A DNA stretch of 10,912 nt from Candidatus Cloacimonadota bacterium (GTDB taxonomy: Bacteria; Cloacimonadota; Cloacimonadia; Cloacimonadales; TCS61). Position numbers and translations under genes: made by a program. Numbering within the stretch: the first letter of the stretch is position 1; each line of letters starts with the position of its first letter. Location: NCBI GenBank assembly GCA_030628755.1, contig DAOVQH010000049.1:1-10912 (forward strand). The letters run 5' to 3'. Of this stretch, positions 1 to 6,474 are shown in pieces. Under the pieces are notes generated by a model, which did no database searches, was not told the origin of the DNA, and saw only the letters and a program-made list of their open reading frames with translations.

Positions 1-404
1 GGATATCTCCGATAGAGAGGGCTGCCTTTTTTTTGTCCTTTTTCTTTTCTTAGGTGTCCCGGGGCTTGTGTATCCAGCCAGTAATTGAAGTCTGTATCGT
101 AGAAATACATTTCATCGCCAAGAACACCTGTCTTTACATTAACATCTATTTTCCCTATAAAAAAAAGAGAATCAGGAGTAATACCGCGGTATACACGATA
201 CTCGATGATTCTCCTCTCTTTTGGCAAAGGCTTCCAACTAACTACCAGTCCCGAACCATCATCATCAGGGATATCTTGTACCTGTAAATTTTGGATGATG
301 TAATCAGTTTCGTTTAAAGCAGCACGGGAGTTTTGTGGTAAAAGTAAGAAGCTGAATGCCAAAAAGAGCAGGAAAAATCCTGATCTGGCACAGTTTAACT
401 TCAT
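1..404 (-). CDS. Exported Fn3-like domain protein, N-terminal part (runs off the left edge)
   Basis: This open frame starts at ATG 404-402 and stays open to base 1, giving 134 codons of a longer protein. A strong ribosome site AAGGAG (416-411) lies 6 bases upstream. The N-terminus is a signal peptide: K2 and R7, a hydrophobic core at residues 10-22, and a probable cut after A28 or A29 (S-R-A-A). Residues about 35-90 look like a fibronectin type III-type beta sandwich, with L-V-V-S-W-K-P, E-Y-R-V-Y-R-G and D-S-L-F-F-I-G strands. A Y-F-Y-D-T-D strand follows, then a basic stretch rich in K and R near residues 115-133. The protein is therefore exported, but its job is unknown because the rest lies outside the window. 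It lies downstream of the M23 lipoprotein gene on the same strand, separated by 168 bases, so it may have its own promoter. Confidence 0.8.
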   Translation of the reverse strand, partial: MKLNCARSGFFLLFLAFSFLLLPQNSRAALNETDYIIQNLQVQDIPDDDGSGLVVSWKPLPKERRIIEYRVYRGITPDSLFFIGKIDVNVKTGVLGDEMYFYDTDFNYWLDTQAPGHLRKEKGQKKGSPLYRRY

Positions 405-467
405 AAAGGTCTCCTTTTCTTTTTTATAATCACTTTTTTAATTTTATCAAAAACATCTACACTTACC

Positions 468-478
468 ATTATTGTCAA
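468..478 (-). promoter_or_regulatory. TTGACAATAAT motif upstream of the Fn3-like gene (possible promoter element)
   Basis: On the - strand this reads TTGACAATAAT, about 64 bases before the start codon. The first six bases equal the sigma-70 -35 consensus. An identical 11-mer lies about 60 bases before the start of the M23 gene (1841-1851). I see no good -10 box at the usual 17-base spacing, so the promoter reading is tentative. Confidence 0.35.
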
Positions 479-491
479 CTTTAATTTATAT

Positions 492-518
492 AACTGAAAC
501 AATTAATACAATTCAGTT
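492..518. repeat. Inverted repeat between the two - strand genes (weak terminator candidate)
   Basis: AACTGAA (492-498) and TTCAGTT (512-518) form a perfect 7 bp stem around a 13-base AT-rich loop. A run of six T follows on the + strand (517-522). On the - strand, where the M23 gene is transcribed, only an AT-rich stretch follows. It could end M23 transcription weakly or be a protein-binding site. The stem is A+T-rich and of low stability. Confidence 0.3.
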
Positions 519-572
519 TTTTCATTCATTTTTCTATCTATAGATTTATTTATATTTATATTAATCTGGGTT

Positions 573-1781
573 TTAATTCATGCTTATTTCAGTTGAATCT
601 TCAGAAACGATATAGTTTTTCAAATTATCTATAACCATTTTAAACTCTTCCATTTCATCTTTAGGAACTGGAGGACCGGACACATTCTTCAGTTTCAAAG
701 GGTTGATTGCTTTTCCATATTGATAAATAGTGTAATGTAAATGATTTCCAGTTGAAAGACCTGTGGAACCAACATAACCAATAACATCATGCTGTTTTAC
801 TCTATCTCCGATTTTGAATTTTCCATATTTGCTGAGATGTCCATAAAGAGTTTTATATCCATTTGTATGGCGTATCATAATAGTTCTTCCATATCCACCG
901 GTTCTGCCATTTATGGTTGGGTGCCCACCTTTCCAACCTCTATGGATAATTGTTCCATCAGCAGAAGCCTCGACTGGTGTTCCATAAGCAGCAGCATAAT
1001 CTACACCATTGTGCATCCACACTTTTTTAGTAATTGGATGTCTACGCATTCCAAAATAGGAAGAAATTCTTTTATAATTCAAAGGTGATTTAAGGAAAGC
1101 TTTCTGAAAGCATTGCCCCGATTCATCGTAATATTTCGATATCCCTTTTTTGTTTGTGTACCGGTATGCAATTTTGTCGTAGTTTCTGCTGGAATATTGA
1201 GCTACAAGAATTTCACCATATTCTATGAAATCGCTATTTTCATTTACTAATTGTTCATAAGCCAATTGGAACTGATCACCTTTTTGGGGGTCGATGAAAA
1301 AATCTATATCCCATTGAAATATCTGACTGAACATAACCGCCAAAGCAGGACCCTCATCTTCATCAATTATTGCCTGGTAGAGTGAGGTTTCTATTTCGCC
1401 ATTACATGTTTTTACAACTTTTGTTGTTTGCAGTGTATCAATTTGAGTAAAATAATTATCGGAAGTATCTCGAAAAACGCGATAAGTATGGATTTTATTA
1501 GGTATATAAATAAGTTCATGAATAACGTCAAGTGTGTCCATTCTTACAATAAAGCTATCTGCAGGATGAGAACGGCGAAGATTGTAGATGGAGTCCAGTT
1601 TGTTAACTACCCTGTAAACTTTGACGTTTTCAATATCTTTATCAATCAAAGCATTGGCAAGAGTTTGTCCGGGCTTCAAAGAACCGGATTTATAAATGAA
1701 AGGATCTATCTCTTCTGGTTCTTCTTTACTGCACGAAATTAATATAAAAAGAATCAGTATAACCGGGATATATTTCTGCAT
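573..1781 (-). CDS. M23-family peptidoglycan endopeptidase, lipoprotein, MepM-like
   Basis: This 402-residue protein should cut peptide cross-links in peptidoglycan at the cell envelope. It starts with a lipoprotein signal: hydrophobic residues 4-15 and lipobox L14-I15-S16-C17, so C17 is probably lipid-modified. Residues about 33-110 match the LysM/OapA-like N-terminal part of MepM/Csd3 endopeptidases (S-L-K-P-G-Q-T-L). A middle region (about 140-235) with W-D-I-D-F and K-G-D-Q-F is also typical of that group. The LytM domain (about 238-362) keeps all metal and catalytic residues: H257 and D261 (H-N-G-V-D), H315 (Y-G-H) and H347/H349 (H-L-H), so it should be active. Compared with the usual G-W-K-G-G-Y-G turn there are about 10 extra residues at 286-296. 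The start lies 13-14 bases after an AGGA site (1800-1797). It is divergent from the rseP operon, fitting an envelope role. Confidence 0.9.
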   Translation of the reverse strand: MQKYIPVILILFILISCSKEEPEEIDPFIYKSGSLKPGQTLANALIDKDIENVKVYRVVNKLDSIYNLRRSHPADSFIVRMDTLDVIHELIYIPNKIHTYRVFRDTSDNYFTQIDTLQTTKVVKTCNGEIETSLYQAIIDEDEGPALAVMFSQIFQWDIDFFIDPQKGDQFQLAYEQLVNENSDFIEYGEILVAQYSSRNYDKIAYRYTNKKGISKYYDESGQCFQKAFLKSPLNYKRISSYFGMRRHPITKKVWMHNGVDYAAAYGTPVEASADGTIIHRGWKGGHPTINGRTGGYGRTIMIRHTNGYKTLYGHLSKYGKFKIGDRVKQHDVIGYVGSTGLSTGNHLHYTIYQYGKAINPLKLKNVSGPPVPKDEMEEFKMVIDNLKNYIVSEDSTEISMN

Positions 1782-1840
1782 TAATTTTTCATTCTATCCT
1801 TAAAACTAATTTTCAATGATGCTTTTTTGCTGGTTATAAG

Positions 1841-1851
1841 ATTATTGTCAA
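1841..1851 (-). promoter_or_regulatory. TTGACAATAAT motif upstream of the M23 gene (possible promoter element)
   Basis: On the - strand this is the same 11-mer as at 468-478, about 60 bases before the M23 start codon. TTGACA matches a -35 box. TTATAA follows 5 bases after the 11-mer starts its tail, too close for a normal -10 paired with this -35. The repeated sequence and similar distance are the evidence; the exact promoter layout is unclear. Confidence 0.35.
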
Positions 1852-1882
1852 ATGAAAATCCAAATGAATAGTCTTAGGTAGT

Positions 1883-1943
1883 GTTTAAACTATATCAGGT
1901 TAAACCAAAAAACTTGACCTGAACCTGAAGAATTAAGTATTGG
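1883..1943 (+). promoter_or_regulatory. Candidate promoter and operator region of the rseP operon
   Basis: The region holds two palindromes, GTTTAAAC (1883-1890) and GGTTAAACC (1898-1906). It also holds three copies of one hexamer: TCAGGT (1895-1900), and inverted to it a tandem ACCTGA pair at 1917-1922 and 1923-1928. TCAGGTT/AACCTGA (1895-1901 and 1922-1928) pair over 7 bp. A possible -35 TTGACC (1914-1919) overlaps the first ACCTGA, with a weak -10 TATTGG (1938-1943) 18 bases on. This would place a repressor-type site on the promoter. The promoter boxes are poor matches, so only the repeats are certain. Confidence 0.4.
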
Positions 1944-1969
1944 GAAACGAAAGAAATTGAGGAAGGATA

Positions 1970-3280
1970 ATGTTAAATATCATTGGTGCTCTAATTGCAC
2001 TCGGAATACTTGTGACTGTTCATGAAACAGGTCATTTTATTGCAGCCAGTATCTTTGGGGTTGAGATTGAGAAGTTCTCTATAGGTTTTGGTCCGAAACT
2101 CATTGCATTCAAAAGAGGTAAAACAGAATACCGGATATCCTTAGTCCCACTGGGTGGATATGTGAAGATGAAAGGCGAAAATCCCAATGAAGAGATTGAA
2201 GAAAGTACAAATTCATTCAGGTCTTTGATCTGGTGGAAAAGAGCAATCATTGCTTTTGCCGGTCCTTTTTCAAATCTCATTTTTGCAATTTTATTATTTA
2301 TTGTTTCCTTTGCAGTAGGAAGAAACTATGAAGATCATTTCCCGGTTGTGGGGAAAGTGGATTCTGAACTGAAGAATTTCATACAGGTTGATGATAAAAT
2401 AATCGAAGTTAATGAACATGAAATTGAGAGTTGGAGTCAGATTATCCAGCATACAAAACCTGATGAATTTAATATCATTAAAGTCGAACGTAATGGTAAA
2501 GAGATTTTACTTGAGACGGATAAAATCGAACCAAAAACCTGGCTTACTGATATTTTACCATTTTCTCCAGCAATTATTGGAGATGTAGCACCCGGACTGG
2601 CTGCTTATAAAGCCGGTCTTATGAAAAATGATGAGATTCTTTCTGTGGATGGAAAGGAAGTAAAAGACTGGTATGAAATGCGGGAAATAATTACAGGAAG
2701 CCCTAACGAAACTGTTAAATTAAAAATTAAACGTGATAAACATATCTTTGAGAAGACCATAGCACTGGAAGATAACTTATTTCAGAAAGATAAAATAATA
2801 GGGATTACACAATATCTGCCCTTTAAAATTAAAGAAAAATATACACTGGGCGAATCAATAAATTATGGAACTATTACAACTGTGAATTTTGTTGCAATCA
2901 ATTACTTGATGTTATTCAAATTGATAACTAATCCAAAGGCAATTAGAGCTAACCTTGGTGGTCCAGTGATGATTTTTACTTTATCTCAGCAATATGTAGG
3001 TAAGGGTTTGGATAATATTCTAACCTTCATGGCTGCCATCAGTATAATCCTGATGTTGATGAATTTGTTACCTATTCCAATTCTGGATGGTGGTAATATA
3101 TTTTTCTGCCTGGTTGAAGGAATTCAAAAAAAACCTCTTTCTCAGAAAATGCAGATTGCCATGCAAAATATTGGGATATTTATATTAGTTTTTTTGATGG
3201 TTTTTGCGTTCTGGAATGATATAAATAGAATATTTACAAGAAGTGTTTCTATTCAAGAGCAAAAAATGATAACTGAATAA
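1970..3280 (+). CDS. rseP: RseP-type site-2 intramembrane zinc metalloprotease (M50)
   Basis: This 436-residue inner-membrane protease should cut transmembrane segments of anti-sigma factors or leftover signal peptides, as E. coli RseP (450 residues) does. The zinc site H18-E19-x-x-H22 lies in the first membrane segment. The family motif P-L-G-G-Y-V-K-M follows at 60-67. A second membrane segment covers about 92-116. Two PDZ domains follow, at about 122-185 and 195-272, the second with P-G-L-A-A-Y-K-A-G-L. A third membrane segment runs into the other conserved motif, N365-L-L-P-I-P-I-L-D373-G-G, which supplies the third zinc ligand. The fourth is near 402-422. All catalytic elements are intact. 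The ATG follows a GGAAGGA site (1961-1967) by 2-3 bases, with GAGGAAGG overlapping it upstream. It is the first gene of the operon. Confidence 0.95.
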   Translation: MLNIIGALIALGILVTVHETGHFIAASIFGVEIEKFSIGFGPKLIAFKRGKTEYRISLVPLGGYVKMKGENPNEEIEESTNSFRSLIWWKRAIIAFAGPFSNLIFAILLFIVSFAVGRNYEDHFPVVGKVDSELKNFIQVDDKIIEVNEHEIESWSQIIQHTKPDEFNIIKVERNGKEILLETDKIEPKTWLTDILPFSPAIIGDVAPGLAAYKAGLMKNDEILSVDGKEVKDWYEMREIITGSPNETVKLKIKRDKHIFEKTIALEDNLFQKDKIIGITQYLPFKIKEKYTLGESINYGTITTVNFVAINYLMLFKLITNPKAIRANLGGPVMIFTLSQQYVGKGLDNILTFMAAISIILMLMNLLPIPILDGGNIFFCLVEGIQKKPLSQKMQIAMQNIGIFILVFLMVFAFWNDINRIFTRSVSIQEQKMITE

Positions 3281-3282
3281 TC

Positions 3283-3298
3283 GGAGGTTTATATCTTT
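3283..3298 (+). promoter_or_regulatory. tgt ribosome-binding site with no ordinary in-frame start codon
   Basis: A strong GGAGG lies at 3283-3287, just after the rseP stop (3278-3280). rseP and tgt share one reading frame. After the stop the in-frame codons are TCG, GAG, GTT, TAT, ATC, TTT, GAA, TTT, ACT and then TTG at 3308. The ATC at 3293 sits 5 bases after GGAGG, while TTG 3308 is 20 bases away. A TTG at 3297 has ideal 9-base spacing but is out of frame. Confidence 0.6.
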
Positions 3299-3307
3299 GA
3301 ATTTACT

Positions 3308-4402
3308 TTGGAAACCAGAAGTGGAAATGCTCGAGCAGGTATATTAAATACCCCACATGGAAAAGTTAAAACGCCTGTCTTCATGCCGGTTGGAACCAGA
3401 GCAACCGTGAAAACTTTATCGCCTGCTGAACTCGAAGATATTGGAGCCCAAATTATTCTGGGAAACACTTACCATCTTTACCTTCGCCCTGGGCATGAAA
3501 TCATCCGAAAAGCTGGTGGAATACATAGATTTATGGGTTGGAGTAAACCGATTCTTACAGATAGTGGCGGCTTTCAGGTTATGAGTTTGCAAGGTTTAAG
3601 AAAAATCACTTCTGAAGGTGTTCAATTCCAATCCCATATTGATGGTTCTTATCATATGTTCACACCAGAAAAGGTAGTAAAAATCCAGAATGCAATAGGT
3701 GCTGATATCATCATGTCATTCGATGAGTGTCCTCCATTTCCTGCAACCAAGAAGTATATTGCTGATTCTCTGAAAACTACACTTGAATGGGCAAAACGCG
3801 GGAAAGATTCTCATAAGAATGATAAACAAGCTTTGTTTGGTGTGGTTCAGGGAGGAATTTATGAAGACCTCCGAGAGGAAAGTGCAAAAGAATTAATGGA
3901 ACTAAATTTCCCTGGATATGCAATTGGTGGTCTTGCTGTGGGTGAATCAAAAGAGGATCTGCTTCGTATCACAAGTTTTTTAAATAATATCCTTCCCAAA
4001 GAAAAACCACGTTATTTAATGGGAATTGGTACTCCTAAGGACCTTCTGGAAAATATTGAAAATGGTATGGATATGTTCGATTGTGTGATGCCTACCCGTA
4101 ATGCACGAAAAGGGACTTTATTTACCAGGAACGGGAAAATGATAATTAAATCCAGTCGATATAAGGAAGATTTCTCTCCAATAGATAAGGATTGCAATTG
4201 TTATACTTGCAGGAATTTCTCTCGTGCCTATCTCCGTCATCTGTTCAGCGTAGATGAAATTCTTGGAATGAGATTAGCAACCGTTCATAGTCTCCATTTT
4301 TACCATGAATTGATTGATAAAGCCAGACAGGCTATCCTGAATAATAGATTTTTTGAGTTCAAGAAAGAGTTTTCCAAGAAGTTAGATGATATTATAGATT
4401 AA
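3308..4402 (+). CDS. tgt: Queuine/preQ1 tRNA-guanine transglycosylase
   Basis: Tgt swaps G34 of tRNAs for Asp, Asn, His and Tyr for preQ1, a step in queuosine synthesis in the cytosol. From TTG 3308 the protein has 364 residues, close to the family norm of about 370-380. Visible residues: D85 in L-T-D-S-G-G-F-Q-V (general acid/base), G-G-L-A-V-G-E in the substrate pocket, D258 in D-M-F-D-C-V-M-P-T-R (nucleophile region), and the zinc ligands C296, C298, C301 and H327. The catalytic set is complete. The start is doubtful: homologous proteins begin with a further strand before G-N-A-R-A-G, and here F-E-F-T-L-E is encoded upstream of and across 3308 without a normal start codon. True translation may begin at ATC 3293, giving 369 residues. 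The next gene follows after 8 bases. No other queuosine gene is in the window. Confidence 0.95.
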   Translation: METRSGNARAGILNTPHGKVKTPVFMPVGTRATVKTLSPAELEDIGAQIILGNTYHLYLRPGHEIIRKAGGIHRFMGWSKPILTDSGGFQVMSLQGLRKITSEGVQFQSHIDGSYHMFTPEKVVKIQNAIGADIIMSFDECPPFPATKKYIADSLKTTLEWAKRGKDSHKNDKQALFGVVQGGIYEDLREESAKELMELNFPGYAIGGLAVGESKEDLLRITSFLNNILPKEKPRYLMGIGTPKDLLENIENGMDMFDCVMPTRNARKGTLFTRNGKMIIKSSRYKEDFSPIDKDCNCYTCRNFSRAYLRHLFSVDEILGMRLATVHSLHFYHELIDKARQAILNNRFFEFKKEFSKKLDDIID

Positions 4403-4410
4403 GAGGATTT

Positions 4411-5352
4411 ATGGGAAAATTTGAAGAAATTAACCTGACTGGATTAAAGAAATACTCAATTAAAGACAGACCAAGTAAAGTTCATATAAAAGATTTTGCA
4501 AAACCAGGTGCAATGAGAAATTTTCTTTTTGGATTACCGGATATTCTCGCTGGTAAAGACTTTAAGGAATTAATAGATAAATGTGTGATTGCTCATAAGA
4601 ATAATAAACCTGTTATTGTAGCTTTGGGTGGGCATGTTGTAAAATGTGGGCTTTCTTTATATATTATTGAGATGATGGGAATGGGTTTGATTAAAGCCCT
4701 GGCGTCGAATGGTTCAGTAGTTATTCATGATTTTGAAATAGCCAAATTCGGAAAAACATCTGAGGATGTGGCATCTGCTTTAGAAGATGGTTCCTTTGGA
4801 ATGGCAGAAGAGACCTGTGATGGAATAAATAATATCATAAAAGAAGCTGCTGGAGAAAAGCTGGGATTTGGTGAAGCTGTCGGAAAACATTTGATAGAAT
4901 TAAATGCCCCGAATAATAACCTTTCTCTTTTTGCATCTGCGTATAAGAATAACATTCCTTTCACTGTTCATGTGGCTCTGGGAACTGATATTGTTCATCA
5001 ACATGAAACAGCTGATGGAGCTTCTATTGGTGATTGTTCAATGCGGGATTTCCGTATCTTCTGTAATAATCTTATTGAATTGAATGAAGGAGGTATTTTT
5101 CTGAATTTTGGTTCGGCAGTTATAATGCCGGAAGTTTTCCTGAAAGCAATAACCGTTGTAAGAAATCTTGGATATCCTTTACGTAATTTCTATACAGCAG
5201 TTTTTGATATGAATATTCACTATCGACCGAAAATTAATATTGTTCAACGTCCAATATTAAGTGGTGGGAAGGGTTTTTATTTTGTGGGGCATCATGAAAT
5301 AATGATTCCCTTATTTTTCCAAACTTTAAAGGAAAAACTTCGTAATGAATAA
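4411..5352 (+). CDS. Uncharacterised conserved protein, possibly deoxyhypusine-synthase-like
   Basis: This 313-residue protein has no signal peptide or membrane segment and is probably a soluble enzyme. I do not know its reaction. Its style resembles a family of bacterial proteins often linked to the deoxyhypusine synthase fold, an NAD-dependent Rossmann-like fold. That link is from memory and is not certain. Blocks that look conserved: G73-G-H-V-V-K-C-G-L-S82, I105-H-D-F-E-I-A, a G-K-T-S-E-D-V run, E-D-G-S-F-G-M-A-E-E-T, G191-T-D-I-V-H-Q-H-E-T-A-D-G-A, N-F-G-S-A-V-I-M-P-E, and G293-H-H-E-I-M. The many His, Asp and Glu residues suggest an active site. I cannot find the W-G-K motif carrying the catalytic lysine of true deoxyhypusine synthases, and bacteria lack its substrate eIF5A. 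An AGAGGA site precedes the ATG. It sits 8 bases after tgt and overlaps the next gene by 8. Confidence 0.75.
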   Translation: MGKFEEINLTGLKKYSIKDRPSKVHIKDFAKPGAMRNFLFGLPDILAGKDFKELIDKCVIAHKNNKPVIVALGGHVVKCGLSLYIIEMMGMGLIKALASNGSVVIHDFEIAKFGKTSEDVASALEDGSFGMAEETCDGINNIIKEAAGEKLGFGEAVGKHLIELNAPNNNLSLFASAYKNNIPFTVHVALGTDIVHQHETADGASIGDCSMRDFRIFCNNLIELNEGGIFLNFGSAVIMPEVFLKAITVVRNLGYPLRNFYTAVFDMNIHYRPKINIVQRPILSGGKGFYFVGHHEIMIPLFFQTLKEKLRNE

Positions 5353-5785
5353 ACTTGTATTGTTAGTTTTAATTCTATTTACTTCTTCGCTTATTTTTGC
5401 AGAAGAATTGCAGAAAAAACCTTTTAAAGCAGCAGCACTTTCTTTTTTTATTCCAGGTGCCGGGCAATTGTATAACGAAGCTTACTTGAAATCAGGAATT
5501 GTAATTGCACTGGAAGGAAGCCTGATAGGTCTTGCTATGTATCACAATAGTAAGGCTGAATATTATTACGACAAATACAAACTAACTGCGAGTGAGGATC
5601 AGTACAATCTATATCTTGATTATTATTATAAAAGACAAAGTGATTTTTGGTGGGTTGGAGTGGTAGTTTTTTTATCAACTATAGATGCTTTTGTTGATGC
5701 TCATCTATTTAATTTTGAAGAAAAAAAAAATAAGATACATTTAAAATTTGAAGATAATGTAATTAGTTTATCTTATAGTTTCTGA
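5345..5785 (+). CDS. Small exported or membrane protein, DUF5683-like
   Basis: This 146-residue protein has a signal peptide (K3, hydrophobic 4-18, probable cut after A19 in L-I-F-A-E-E). A S-F-F-I-P-G-A-G-Q-L-Y-N motif follows at about 33-44. Two further hydrophobic stretches lie at about 50-66 (S-G-I-V-I-A-L-E-G) and about 99-118 (W-W-V-G-V-V-V-F-L-S). It then shows D-A-F-V-D-A-H-L-F and a short beta-like end. This order matches DUF5683 proteins of Bacteroidota and relatives, whose function is unknown. A tyrosine-rich helix (Y-Y-Y-D-K-Y, Y-L-D-Y-Y-Y-K) lies between the hydrophobic parts. The start overlaps the end of the previous gene by 8 bases, implying coupled translation. A run of ten A (5721-5730) lies in the coding sequence; losing or gaining one A would stop translation within a few codons. 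Confidence 0.75.
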   Translation: MNKLVLLVLILFTSSLIFAEELQKKPFKAAALSFFIPGAGQLYNEAYLKSGIVIALEGSLIGLAMYHNSKAEYYYDKYKLTASEDQYNLYLDYYYKRQSDFWWVGVVVFLSTIDAFVDAHLFNFEEKKNKIHLKFEDNVISLSYSF

Positions 5786-5796
5786 TATGGTGTGAA

Positions 5797-6474
5797 ATGA
5801 ATAGAAAGTATGTAATTGCTATAGATGGTCCTGGAGCTTCAGGTAAGAGTACAACAGCAAAACTTTTAGCGAAAAAGTTGAAGTATATTTATATAGATAC
5901 AGGTGCAATGTATCGTGCTTGTGGGCTGCGTTCTCTGGAAATGAACATTGATCTGAACAATAGAAAAAAACTTAAGAATATGCTCGATCATACTGAGATT
6001 CAAATTAAATACTCACAGGCAGGTAACAAGATAATATTAAATGGAAAGGATGTTACTTCACGAATTCGCGAGAGTGATATTACTAAATTGTCTTCGAAAA
6101 TAGCGCGCATAGAAATGGTTCGAACTAAAATGGTGGAATTGCAACGTGATATTGGAAAAAATGGTGGCGTTATTATGGATGGGCGGGATATAGGAACTGT
6201 GGTTTTTCCAGATGCTGATTTCAAGTTCTTTATAATTGCTGATGTAAAAACCAGAGCTCTTCGCAGATGGAAAGAAGCAAAAGAAAAAGGTGAGGATATT
6301 CCTATAAAAGATATTGAAAAAGAACTAATCTGGCGCGATAGAAATGATTCTTTACGGGAAATTTCTCCACTTAAACAAGCAGATGACGCAATTTTAGTAG
6401 ATACCGGTAATATGACTATTGAAGAGCAGACTAACTATATCTTTGATATTATCAAAAGAGGGGAAAATGCGTAA
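5797..6474 (+). CDS. cmk: Cytidylate kinase
   Basis: Cmk phosphorylates CMP and dCMP to the diphosphates with ATP, feeding RNA, DNA and CDP-diacylglycerol synthesis. The protein has 225 residues, the normal bacterial length. The P-loop G11-P-G-A-S-G-K-S18 is complete. The CMP-binding parts follow: Y-I-D-T-G-A-M-Y-R-A near 31-40, M127-D-G-R-D-I-G-T-V-V-F-P and the lid R180-D-R-N-D-S185 with R187. The end has A-D-D-A-I-L-V-D-T-G, as in other Cmk proteins. It starts 11 bases after the DUF5683-like gene and ends inside the start of plsC (8-base overlap). Confidence 0.96.
   Translation: MNRKYVIAIDGPGASGKSTTAKLLAKKLKYIYIDTGAMYRACGLRSLEMNIDLNNRKKLKNMLDHTEIQIKYSQAGNKIILNGKDVTSRIRESDITKLSSKIARIEMVRTKMVELQRDIGKNGGVIMDGRDIGTVVFPDADFKFFIIADVKTRALRRWKEAKEKGEDIPIKDIEKELIWRDRNDSLREISPLKQADDAILVDTGNMTIEEQTNYIFDIIKRGENA

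Noticed and set aside
54..287. Open frame of 77 codons on the + strand
   Set aside because: It lies antisense to the Fn3-like gene, which has a signal peptide, a ribosome site and recognisable strands. The + frame has no ribosome site or family features.
6419..6466. Earlier TTG start for plsC
   Set aside because: It lies within cmk, has no ribosome site, and adds residues not seen in PlsC. ATG 6467 has AGAGGGG just upstream.
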